Origin: JBFHER01 sp041584055
Lineage (GTDB): Bacteria > Bacteroidota > Bacteroidia > Bacteroidales > UBA5342
Direction of reading: 5' to 3'
Assembly (NCBI GenBank): GCA_041584055.1
Contig: JBFHER010000142.1
Coordinates: 1-9,754, forward strand
Length of the DNA stretch: 9,754 nucleotides
Shown: piece after piece, positions 1 through 7,053 of the stretch
Layout: each line of letters opens with the position of its first letter
Position numbering within the stretch: the stretch's first letter is position 1
The notes under the pieces: generated by a model
The model's input: only the letters and a program-made list of their open reading frames with translations
Told to the model about the DNA's origin: nothing
Database searches by the model: none
Position numbers and translations under genes: made by a program

Positions 1-279
1 AACTTAGGCGCATTAAACATGCTAGGTTTTTGGTGGATTGAGTTTACGACACCCAGAATCATGAAAGGAAAATATGAAATTGTGTTAAACATGAGTGTAA
101 CAGGAAATCAGTTTGCTGTTTATGTGGATGGCAAAAAAGCCACATTGACAACAACGGGTAGACCGTTTGGTATTGGAACCTTTGAGTTTAGCGAAACCAA
201 AACGCACAAGATAAAAGTGGTTTCACTTGGTTTTACAACCATGTTTTGGAGAGACATACAATTTATTGTGGTTAATTAA
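1..279 (+). CDS. C-terminal end of a probable SusC/D-associated surface lipoprotein (5' truncated)
   Basis: The frame is open from base 1 to the TAA at 277-279, so this is the last 92 codons of a longer gene, not a small gene starting at the internal ATG at 19. The fragment alternates short hydrophobic beta-strands with turns, and carries a WWIEFTTP motif, a GKYEI strand, a YVDGKK turn and a final FWRDIQFIVVN strand. This pattern suggests a carbohydrate-binding-type beta-sandwich. From memory, similar WIEFTTP/GKYKV segments occur at the C-terminus of fasciclin-domain or DUF5108-like lipoproteins encoded next to SusC/SusD pairs in Bacteroidota. That match is recollection, not a search result. 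The stop lies 24 bp before the susC-like start, which supports cotranscription and a role as an accessory outer-membrane or surface glycan-binding protein. The N-terminus, any lipobox and any fasciclin domain lie outside the window. The existence of the gene is clear; the family is tentative. Confidence 0.8.
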   Translation, partial: NLGALNMLGFWWIEFTTPRIMKGKYEIVLNMSVTGNQFAVYVDGKKATLTTTGRPFGIGTFEFSETKTHKIKVVSLGFTTMFWRDIQFIVVN

Positions 280-303
280 GACCTTTACATTCTATAATAT
301 TAT

Positions 304-3300
304 ATGAATATGTTACATAAAAAGAATAAACGATCCATCTATTTGATTATTGGTCTGTTCGCGATGCTTCCTTTTGGCTTCCTGCAGGCGCAGGTAAATA
401 GTGTTGAGGTCAAAGGAACCATTGTTGATTCTGACAACGGGAAAGGGTTGGAAATGGCTTCTGTGTCAGTTGCCTCAACCGGGGTTTCAACAAGTACAAA
501 CGAAGAAGGAAAATTTACAATTGAGGTCCCTGATTTAAAGGCTGAGATCATTGTTAATATGCCGGGCTATACAAAACGAAATATTTTTCTTGAAGGAAAA
601 AGTAACATTAACATCGTTCTTGTTCCCCAAATGTACAGATCAACCGATGATCTGGTTGTTTCTCCACTGGATGTGAAGAAAGTGAAACAAATGAATTTTG
701 CCTTTGGTGCTGTTAAACCTTCTGACATTGAAATGTCAAGTGTAAGTTCTTTTGAGCAGAGCCTTCAGGGCAAGGTGGCAGGCTTAGCCGTTACCAATAA
801 ATCTGCGATGCCTGGACAAAGGGCTGATTTGAATATTCGGGGTGTCTCTTCCCTTTTGGCAGATAATGAGCCATTGATGTTTATCGATGGGATGATTCAT
901 AATTATAGCAATGTTGGCCCAAGCTTAATTGAAGGCTTCACATTGAACCCATTGGACGTGTTGGATGTGGAAGACATTCAGGATATTACTGTGATGAAAG
1001 ATGGGGTTTCTTACCTTGGTTCTGTCGCTTCAGGTGGTGTGATTAATGTAAATACAGAGCAGGAAAGTGAAACAAGTACTCGCATCAAGTTTTCAACTTA
1101 TGGCGGTATCGCATTGACCCCCGAGCAACAGTCCGTTATGGAACCCGGCGACTACAGAAGTTATTTTAATGACGCATTGACAAGTCAGGGCTATACAAGT
1201 GGGCAGATTGATCAAATGTACCCATGGTTGTATGGTGGCGTTGGTGTAACGGATTATTACAAATACAATAACAACACCGATTGGCAGGACATCGTGCTGA
1301 AGCCAGGTTTACTACAGAAATATCATTTCTTTTTAAAGGGAGGGGATGAGATTGCAACCTATAATATCTCCACTGGATATTTAGATCACAAAGGTGTTTA
1401 TGATAATTCAGGATATAACAGGTTCAACCTTCGGATCAATGGTAGAATTAATATTTCCCAAAAATTCTCCATTCAACCAAACGTGAAGCTTTCTTATGCC
1501 AATATGAAGGTGCATAACCAGGGATATACAAGCAATGTTAACCCATTAACTGCCGCATTGATTAAGTCGCCATTGGCAACAACCCTCGGTAGAGATGAAG
1601 CAACAGGTGCTTTTCTTCCTTTCTTCGAAGATGTGGGTTTTGCCGGGAAAAGTAATCCTCAGGTAGTGGTAGACGAACCGCTTGGTACCATTGTTAACTA
1701 TAACCTTTTAACTTCAATTAAAGCAAACTTCGCGTTTACCGACAATTTGAAATTAAGTACACTGGTTGGTATTGATTATGGCAATACACATGAAGATATC
1801 TTTTTAAGAGATGATGGGTTAGCCACAAGCGATTCGCTTAAGGTAAACAGTCCTGGATATTTTGTAAACGAATTTCAATCGGTGCAAAGCCATACAAACC
1901 TGAATTATACAAAAAGAACCACTGAGGGACATAATTATTCAGTTAATGGCGGTTTCCGTTACATGGAAAACAAATATAAATACAATACAGCACTTGATTT
2001 TAATACTGCATCTGACGAAATAAACAACCTCGGTCAAGGTGGTAGTGAGAAGTATTTGCGTGAATTGAATGGTGAACAACGTGGTAGTGTTTGGGTGTCA
2101 TACTATGCAGGCATAAATTATAACTACAGAAATAAAGTGTATCTTGAATCAAATCTTTCTTATGACGGTTCTTCTGCACTGGATGGAAACCAAAGGTATA
2201 ATTTCTTTCCTTCACTTTCTGCCGGATATCAGCTGACTACGGACCTTAAGCTGCGTGGATCCTACGCCTTAACTGGTAATATGTTCAGCAGTGTTTATGA
2301 TTATGCTGATTTATATTATGTAGGACGGTCTTTCAATGATCAGGGCGTTATTGTAAGAGAAGATATCGCTAATCCGGACATGGAAATCGAAAAAAAGTCT
2401 ACCTATAATTTTGGCATCGATTTATCAATGTTCCGTCAACGCTTAAACCTGTTTGTGGATTTATATCAATCTGATGTGAGCAACCTGCTGATGTATCAGG
2501 CGTTGGCACAACAATGGGGCTACACCAATTATATTGACAATGGTGGACATTTACAATCAAGAGGTGTGGAACTGGCACTGAATACGCGGTTGAATGTTGG
2601 AAAGGTGTTGTGGACAATTAACGCAACTGCAGCCATGCAATCCAACGAACTAAAAAAATTAAGCTTTTTAAGCGATGGTGTTGATCAGGTTGTAACCAAC
2701 TTTGTAGGCGGGTCAATGCTTACCAGAGAGGGTGAAGCTCCAAACGTTTTTTTCGGATATGAGACCGATGGTATTTATCAATCCGACGCAGAAGCAAATC
2801 TGATAAGTGGCCCGAACGGTCCAATGATGCAGGCTGGTGATGTTAAGTACATCGATCATGTAGAAGATGGCATTCTTAATAGCGACGATATGGTGGTTAT
2901 TGGAAATCCAAATCCGGATGTGTTTGGAGGTTTTTTCACAGCATTGAGGTTTAATAAATTTCAGGTGTCGGCACAAATTAATTATTCCTTTGGGAACGAT
3001 GCCTTTAATTACGTTCGTTATTTAACCGAATCAATGAGCGACTATTCAAATCAATTAACTTCTGTTAATGAAAGATGGAATGGTGCCGGAACAAGCAACA
3101 CAATGCCGCGGGTGTCATATGGCGACCCAACAGGGAATACAGTGTTTTCTGACAGATGGATCGAAGATGCATCTTACGTAAGGGTTAAAAATATAACCGT
3201 TAGCTACGACATGCCTAAGTTATTAGGATTTAGAGGCTGGACCGTTTATGCAACAGCCACAAATCTGTTTACATTTACAAAGTATTCAGGATACGATCCG

Positions 3301-3399
3301 GAGTTTATGTACAGTAATAGTATCTTTAATAAAGGAGTGGATTATGGTCAAATGCCTCAATCCAGAAAATTTATTGTAGGATTAAAACTAGATCTATAA
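304..3399 (+). CDS. SusC/RagA-type TonB-dependent outer-membrane transporter
   Basis: This 1031-residue protein should form a TonB-dependent beta-barrel that imports glycan fragments through the outer membrane, capped by the SusD-like partner encoded next. A signal peptide (basic KKNKR, then a hydrophobic stretch) ends near LQAQ at residues 27-30. Residues about 34-108 form a carboxypeptidase-regulatory-like beta-sandwich (VKGTIVDSDNGKGL... FTIEVP... MPGY), usual in SusC proteins. The plug follows: SLQGKVAGLAV near 150-160, an IRGVSSL segment, PLMFIDGM, then DIQDITVMKDG at 224-234 and GGVINVNTE at 244-252. The barrel carries the typical YDGSSALDGNQRYNFFPS segment near 620-635. The C-terminus has the family pattern DRWIEDASYVRVKNI (about 951-964), ATNLFTFTKYSGYDPE and a last strand ending in LKLDL. 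Length is normal for the family. No Shine-Dalgarno sequence precedes the ATG; a second ATG two codons later could also serve. In the plug, DGVSYLGSVASGG replaces the common DASAAAIYGSRAANG. Substrate is unknown. Confidence 0.96.
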   Translation: MNMLHKKNKRSIYLIIGLFAMLPFGFLQAQVNSVEVKGTIVDSDNGKGLEMASVSVASTGVSTSTNEEGKFTIEVPDLKAEIIVNMPGYTKRNIFLEGKSNINIVLVPQMYRSTDDLVVSPLDVKKVKQMNFAFGAVKPSDIEMSSVSSFEQSLQGKVAGLAVTNKSAMPGQRADLNIRGVSSLLADNEPLMFIDGMIHNYSNVGPSLIEGFTLNPLDVLDVEDIQDITVMKDGVSYLGSVASGGVINVNTEQESETSTRIKFSTYGGIALTPEQQSVMEPGDYRSYFNDALTSQGYTSGQIDQMYPWLYGGVGVTDYYKYNNNTDWQDIVLKPGLLQKYHFFLKGGDEIATYNISTGYLDHKGVYDNSGYNRFNLRINGRINISQKFSIQPNVKLSYANMKVHNQGYTSNVNPLTAALIKSPLATTLGRDEATGAFLPFFEDVGFAGKSNPQVVVDEPLGTIVNYNLLTSIKANFAFTDNLKLSTLVGIDYGNTHEDIFLRDDGLATSDSLKVNSPGYFVNEFQSVQSHTNLNYTKRTTEGHNYSVNGGFRYMENKYKYNTALDFNTASDEINNLGQGGSEKYLRELNGEQRGSVWVSYYAGINYNYRNKVYLESNLSYDGSSALDGNQRYNFFPSLSAGYQLTTDLKLRGSYALTGNMFSSVYDYADLYYVGRSFNDQGVIVREDIANPDMEIEKKSTYNFGIDLSMFRQRLNLFVDLYQSDVSNLLMYQALAQQWGYTNYIDNGGHLQSRGVELALNTRLNVGKVLWTINATAAMQSNELKKLSFLSDGVDQVVTNFVGGSMLTREGEAPNVFFGYETDGIYQSDAEANLISGPNGPMMQAGDVKYIDHVEDGILNSDDMVVIGNPNPDVFGGFFTALRFNKFQVSAQINYSFGNDAFNYVRYLTESMSDYSNQLTSVNERWNGAGTSNTMPRVSYGDPTGNTVFSDRWIEDASYVRVKNITVSYDMPKLLGFRGWTVYATATNLFTFTKYSGYDPEFMYSNSIFNKGVDYGQMPQSRKFIVGLKLDL

Positions 3400-3417
3400 T
3401 CAGTTAAAACCAGCAAG

Positions 3418-5010
3418 ATGACGACGAATAAAATTTATACAAAAGTTAAATACTTTGGCCTGGCTTGCCTGATGCTTGCCTTTGCTTCCTGTTCCGATGA
3501 GTTTTTTAACGTGGAGGTGGGAGAGCGCATTACAGAGGATGAGCATTATAAAGATTATATTGATGCACAGGCCTCCTTTTATGGCACTTTAATTAACTTA
3601 CAGGATGTGGCAGCCAACTCGATTTTGGTGGATGGCTTGCGAAGCGACCAGATGGTGCTGAATGATAATGCCAGCTCAGATCTGCTTGAAATAGGAAACC
3701 TGAACATGCGTGCTGAAAATCCATTTTTAGATAAATCGGGTTATTACAGAACCATTATCAATGTGAACGAGGTGCTGACACAAATTCAGAATGCTGCAGA
3801 TCGGGATCGGGACTTCCTGGATGATGAACTCTCCGATATGCGTGCCACATTGTATGGTTTAAGAGCATGGTGCTACCTTGCCATCATCAGAAATTATGGT
3901 GAAGTAAATTACCTTGAAGATAACCTGGAGGAATTACCAGAGCAGCTAGAAGGTAACAAGCTTAATAAGACAGAGTTGTTAACTGTGTTAATCGACCAGT
4001 TTCATAATGATTCAGTGATTTGGGAAGGTGGATTATCCCGTAAGGAGAATGTATATACGCAATTTCCAAATTACAAAGCCGTATTGGGTGAGATGTACCT
4101 GGAATTAGGAGATTATCAAAATGCGGTTAAGTACTTAAAATTAGGCATGGAGTCAGTGCCGAGTAATTCAATTGGCTTAAACGAAATTAGTGGCCTGAGT
4201 ATTAGTACAGTTTATAAGGTGACCGGCGATTTCGGAACAAATAGTTGGGACAATATTTTCAGGAATGCTGAGAATCAATACAGCGAGAACGTGTGTGTTA
4301 TTCCATATAGTATCAATGATGGACAACCCAATCCAATCGTTCAGTACTTTTTACCAACCGATAAGTACATGGTGAAGGCGGCTCAACATTTGGTGGATTC
4401 CTTTTTTACAGCCAAGCCTGCAGGTAAAACAGATTATTTTGGGGATATTCACAGGGGATTTTTCTACACCTTTGATTATGTGGATTATGACTCGATTTCA
4501 ATTGTGAATAATATGCATTTTATAAAAAAGTACTCCATCAATTCATCAGACCCTTATAGCAGCGATGTAATTCTTCAAAGAGCTGGAGATGTGCATTTGT
4601 TGTTGGCTGAAGCCTTAAATCGCAACGGTCGTTCTGATGTGGCTATGATGTTGTTAAACAGTGGTATCTTTTCGCAAGCTCCCGGAACACGTCCGAATGA
4701 TTTTGGATACTGGGTAGCAAACCGTGGTATACGGGGGCGTGTTGGTTTAGCCCCAAGGGTTGTACCTGATACGATTCCGCTTGCAGAGCAAGTTGAACGG
4801 ATTGAGGATTTTATTATCGAGGAAAAGGCCATGGAATGTGCGTTTGAAGGAAAACGAATGTCTGATCTCATTCGTGTGGCTGAACGACGTGATAATCCCG
4901 AAGAATACATTAGTTCAATCATTGCAAGAAAGTATTCAGATCCTGCGATGAAATCGATGGTGAAAAATTATTACATGAACAGGGAGAACTGGTATTTGCC
5001 TAACAAATAG
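3418..5010 (+). CDS. SusD/RagB-type surface glycan-binding lipoprotein
   Basis: This 530-residue protein is the lid and glycan-binding partner of the upstream SusC-like transporter. The N-terminus has basic residues, a hydrophobic core and a lipobox FASC with Cys25 as the lipidated residue. Acidic residues directly follow (SDE), as in the Bacteroidota lipoprotein export signal for surface exposure. SusD-family marks include the LRAWCYLAIIRNYGEVNY helix at about 148-165 (compare LRAfyYf.LvrlfGdvP) and a TPR-like helix pair around 219-245 (EMYLELGDYQNAVKYL). The C-terminal signature is IIEEKAMECAFEGKRMSDLIR at 466-486, where family members have ER..EFAFEG.Rw.DLiR. Length is typical. The gene starts 18 bp after the susC-like stop and is followed 74 bp later by a strong terminator, so it is the last gene of that transcript. 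The binding residues that set glycan specificity are not predictable here. Confidence 0.96.
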   Translation: MTTNKIYTKVKYFGLACLMLAFASCSDEFFNVEVGERITEDEHYKDYIDAQASFYGTLINLQDVAANSILVDGLRSDQMVLNDNASSDLLEIGNLNMRAENPFLDKSGYYRTIINVNEVLTQIQNAADRDRDFLDDELSDMRATLYGLRAWCYLAIIRNYGEVNYLEDNLEELPEQLEGNKLNKTELLTVLIDQFHNDSVIWEGGLSRKENVYTQFPNYKAVLGEMYLELGDYQNAVKYLKLGMESVPSNSIGLNEISGLSISTVYKVTGDFGTNSWDNIFRNAENQYSENVCVIPYSINDGQPNPIVQYFLPTDKYMVKAAQHLVDSFFTAKPAGKTDYFGDIHRGFFYTFDYVDYDSISIVNNMHFIKKYSINSSDPYSSDVILQRAGDVHLLLAEALNRNGRSDVAMMLLNSGIFSQAPGTRPNDFGYWVANRGIRGRVGLAPRVVPDTIPLAEQVERIEDFIIEEKAMECAFEGKRMSDLIRVAERRDNPEEYISSIIARKYSDPAMKSMVKNYYMNRENWYLPNK

Positions 5011-5084
5011 CAGCCAGAGAAGTGAAATGTATTTTTCCGGTGAGGAGATAAATCCTGTTTACGGAAAGAATCATATAAAAATAT

Positions 5085-5121
5085 AAAGAGGGTGTCCGGT
5101 GATGGGCACTCTCTTTTTTTT
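5085..5121 (+). terminator. Rho-independent terminator after the SusD-like gene
   Basis: The left arm AAAGAGGGTGTCC (5085-5097) pairs with GGGCACTCTCTTT (5104-5116) across a 6-nt loop, GGTGAT. Eleven core pairs (5087-5097 with 5104-5114) are continuous with two G-U wobbles, and A-T pairs extend the base. A run of eight T (5114-5121) follows directly. This is a textbook intrinsic terminator for the + strand transcript, placed 74 bp after the SusD stop. Confidence 0.9.
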
Positions 5122-5184
5122 GATACCTGCCCATGAAGCTTTGTGCTAAATTTATTTAAAAAAGCACCACAAACTTTGATATTG

Positions 5185-5218
5185 ATCCCTGGTACGCAAG
5201 ACCACCCAGGCCAGGGAT
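5185..5218. repeat. Perfect 8-bp inverted repeat, ATCCCTGG / CCAGGGAT
   Basis: ATCCCTGG at 5185-5192 is the exact reverse complement of CCAGGGAT at 5211-5218, with an 18-nt spacer. The spacer contains ACC and CCAGG segments able to form alternative pairings. No T-run follows on either strand, so it is not an ordinary terminator. It could be an operator for a dimeric regulator lying about 60 bp upstream of the first promoter-like site, or chance. Function is not established. Confidence 0.35.
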
Positions 5219-5279
5219 AAAACAGAAAACCATACAAGTAGAATAAAGTTAATTTATACCGTATGCAACATCCATTGTA

Positions 5280-5309
5280 TTGTTTGAGATAATCTCTGTA
5301 TTAATTTTG
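5280..5309 (+). promoter_or_regulatory. Candidate promoter P1 for the sulfatase pair (TTG-N19-TAATTTTG)
   Basis: TTG at 5280-5282 is followed after exactly 19 nt by TAATTTTG at 5302-5309. This matches the Bacteroidota primary-sigma consensus (-33 TTG, -7 TAnnTTTG) known from Bacteroides and Flavobacterium. It lies downstream of the terminator and gives a leader of about 150 nt before the sulfatase start. Confidence 0.5.
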
Positions 5310-5326
5310 CTCCAGTTGAGCTATGT

Positions 5327-5356
5327 TTGTAAATTCGATTGGAATAACTATGTTTG
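5327..5356 (+). promoter_or_regulatory. Candidate promoter P2 for the sulfatase pair (TTG-N19-TATGTTTG)
   Basis: TTG at 5327-5329 and TATGTTTG at 5349-5356 are separated by exactly 19 nt, again matching the Bacteroidota -33/-7 pattern. The 9-mer CTATGTTTG occurs twice (5321-5329 and 5348-5356), so the -33 TTG of P2 is the end of the first copy. A further -7-like TAGGTTTG at 5367-5374 has no well-spaced TTG. Either P1 or P2, or both, could drive the sulfatase gene. Confidence 0.45.
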
Positions 5357-5385
5357 AATGTTAATGTAGGTTTGCCCTTCAGAAG

Positions 5386-5429
5386 GATCTGTTTTTTTAG
5401 CAGTCGGTGATGTTACTGAAAAACAGGTT
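5386..5429 (+). promoter_or_regulatory. Imperfect leader hairpin upstream of the sulfatase start
   Basis: Bases 5386-5396 (GATCTGTTTTT) pair with 5419-5429 (AAAAACAGGTT) through 11 pairs, two of them G-U wobbles. After a 4-nt bulge (5397-5400), CAGT (5401-5404) pairs with ACTG (5415-5418) around a 10-nt loop. It lies downstream of both promoter candidates and ends 35 nt before the ATG, so it would sit in the mRNA leader. It is not followed by a T-run and so is not a terminator in this form. A regulatory role is inference only. Confidence 0.4.
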
Positions 5430-5464
5430 GAAAGAAATGAGATAGAATTTAAATTTTTATAATA

Positions 5465-7033
5465 ATGAACAAATTTAGTGTTGTTATAGCCGTACTTGGA
5501 CTAATGCTGTTTTCAGCTTGTCAGTCGAAAGAAAACAAGGTCAGTGAAAATCCAAACATTGTAATCATTTATACGGATGATCAGGGCTATGGTGATGTAA
5601 GTGCCCTCAATCCCGAAGCGAAATTTCAAACACCGAACATGGATCGTCTCGCGAATGAAGGCCTTGTTTTTACAGATGGTCACAGCAGTGATGCCGTGTG
5701 CACTCCCTCCAGATATAGCTTGTTGACAGGTCGCTACAGCTGGCGTACTTCCCTTAAAAAAGGGGTACTGAATGCGGATGGTCCCTGTTTGATCGAAAAG
5801 GACAGGATGACCATTGCATCCATGCTTAAAGAGAAAGGATACAACACGGCCATGGTAGGAAAGTGGCACCTTCAAATGGAGTTCGAAGGACAAACAGGAG
5901 AAGGTCGTGATTGGTCGAAACCGTTTACTGAAGGACCTGTTGAAAAAGGTTTTGACTATTTTTTCGGTATTGCTGCATCCATGAACTTTGGTGTTTTAAC
6001 ATATTTGGAAAACGATAGAGTGACAGATCCTCCGGTATTGTTTACAAAAAAGAAAAACAATGTAACACCACGTACCTACCGCATGACACCACCTTATGAA
6101 TCCACATACAAAAAGGGCTTTGTTGAAGTCGCACCCTCTTTTAACGATGAGTATGTGCTTGAAACTTTTGCTTCAAAAGCAGTGGATTACATTAATAGAG
6201 CGGCAAAGGACGCAAAAAATGGGAAACCATTCTTTTTGTACTTCCCTTTAACGAGTCCGCACTTACCGCACTGTACACATCCCGATTTTCAGGGACGCAG
6301 CGCATGTGGCAACTATGGCGATTTTATGGAAGAAACAGATTTTCGTGTAGGGCAGGTGCTTGAGGCTTTAAAAGCCAATGGCCTTGAGGAGAATACGCTG
6401 GTCATCTTTTCGGCCGATAATGGTGCAGAAAGTAATTATGTGTACCAGCGTGACACATATCAACACTACAGTTGTATGGATTTTAAAGGTGGGAAACGTG
6501 ATATTTACGAAGGTGGACATCGTGTGCCATTCCTTATGCGCTGGCCAAAAGTAATACAGGCAGGAAGCAAAGTGGATGAGCCGGTATGCCAGGTGGATTT
6601 TATGGCTACGATTGCGGACATTGTTGGTGCAGAGATACCTGATAATGCAGGTGTGGATAGTTACAGCTTGTATCCGCTTTTAACGGATAAAAGCAAGGAT
6701 GCCTATCAGGCAGACCGTGCAGTTATTCACCATGCTTTCGACGGGCATTTTGCCATACGAAAAGGAAAATGGAAATTGAATATGTTCCGTGGTTCGGGTG
6801 GATCATTGGAGCCGAAATGGATTGAGCCCGCTGATGGGGATGCAATTTTTGAGCTCTATGACATGGAAAACGATCCTTCTGAAACCACGAATCTTTATTT
6901 TGAACACCCGGATGTGGTGGAAGCACTGAAGAATGAAATCAGTCTAATCATTAAAAATGGTCGATCCACAAGTGGTACGCCACAAGATTACATAAAAGAA
7001 GACTGGAAGCAAGTGAACTGGATGGAGTTGTAA
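5465..7033 (+). CDS. S1-family formylglycine-dependent sulfatase, lipoprotein
   Basis: This 522-residue enzyme should hydrolyse sulfate esters, most likely on a glycan given the PUL context. A lipoprotein signal ends at LFSAC with Cys19 lipidated; the following QSKEN is a weak match to a surface-export signal, so periplasmic location is possible. The sulfatase signature CTPSR is at residues 79-83, where Cys79 would be converted to formylglycine by a maturase not present in this window. Other S1 active-site residues are visible: metal ligands Asp38-Asp39 (YTDDQGYGD) and Asp318-Asn319 (FSADNGAE), Lys133 and His135 (GKWH), His266 (TSPH), and Lys344 in GGKRDIYEGGHRVP. The C-terminal subdomain (RKGKWKL, FELYDMENDPSE) is typical. 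All expected catalytic residues are present, so it is probably active. No Shine-Dalgarno sequence precedes the ATG; the upstream region is A/T-rich, normal for this phylum. The subfamily and the sulfate position attacked cannot be given without alignment. It forms a tight pair with the next gene. Confidence 0.96.
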   Translation: MNKFSVVIAVLGLMLFSACQSKENKVSENPNIVIIYTDDQGYGDVSALNPEAKFQTPNMDRLANEGLVFTDGHSSDAVCTPSRYSLLTGRYSWRTSLKKGVLNADGPCLIEKDRMTIASMLKEKGYNTAMVGKWHLQMEFEGQTGEGRDWSKPFTEGPVEKGFDYFFGIAASMNFGVLTYLENDRVTDPPVLFTKKKNNVTPRTYRMTPPYESTYKKGFVEVAPSFNDEYVLETFASKAVDYINRAAKDAKNGKPFFLYFPLTSPHLPHCTHPDFQGRSACGNYGDFMEETDFRVGQVLEALKANGLEENTLVIFSADNGAESNYVYQRDTYQHYSCMDFKGGKRDIYEGGHRVPFLMRWPKVIQAGSKVDEPVCQVDFMATIADIVGAEIPDNAGVDSYSLYPLLTDKSKDAYQADRAVIHHAFDGHFAIRKGKWKLNMFRGSGGSLEPKWIEPADGDAIFELYDMENDPSETTNLYFEHPDVVEALKNEISLIIKNGRSTSGTPQDYIKEDWKQVNWMEL

Positions 7034-7053
7034 AAATGTAAGCGTTAAAAAAA

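Larger units (their letters stand above)
5011..5464 (+). other. 454-bp intergenic region between the SusC/SusD transcript and the sulfatase pair
   Basis: No convincing gene lies here. An 88-codon minus-strand frame crosses the terminator and the SusD end and has no protein-like features. The region holds, in order: an intrinsic terminator (5085-5121), an 8-bp perfect inverted repeat (5185-5192 / 5211-5218), two well-spaced Bacteroidota promoter-like motifs (5280-5309 and 5327-5356), a further unpaired TAnnTTTG motif at 5367-5374, and an imperfect hairpin (5386-5429) in the predicted sulfatase leader. It separates two transcription units of what is probably one PUL. Confidence 0.75.

Noticed and set aside
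19..279. Small stand-alone 86-residue gene starting at the ATG at 19
   Set aside because: The same frame is open back to base 1 and there is no signal peptide at that ATG, so it is the tail of a longer gene.
4575..4922. Minus-strand 115-codon frame inside the SusD-like gene
   Set aside because: It is entirely antisense to the strongly supported SusD C-terminal signature region and has no independent protein features.
4971..5237. Minus-strand 88-codon open frame across the end of the SusD-like gene and the intergenic region
   Set aside because: It overlaps the SusD C-terminus and the + strand terminator, has no recognisable domain or signal peptide, and its composition is that of chance translation.
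5036..5412. Recurring CGGTGA/CGGTGATG words at 5038, 5097 and 5405, two of them at hairpin loops
   Set aside because: An 8-base repeat is expected by chance in a region of this size, and one copy belongs to a terminator loop; no further pattern supports a shared function.
5513..5893. Minus-strand 126-codon frame inside the sulfatase gene
   Set aside because: It is antisense to the sulfatase active-site region, whose motifs are unambiguous; the opposite frame shows no family motif.
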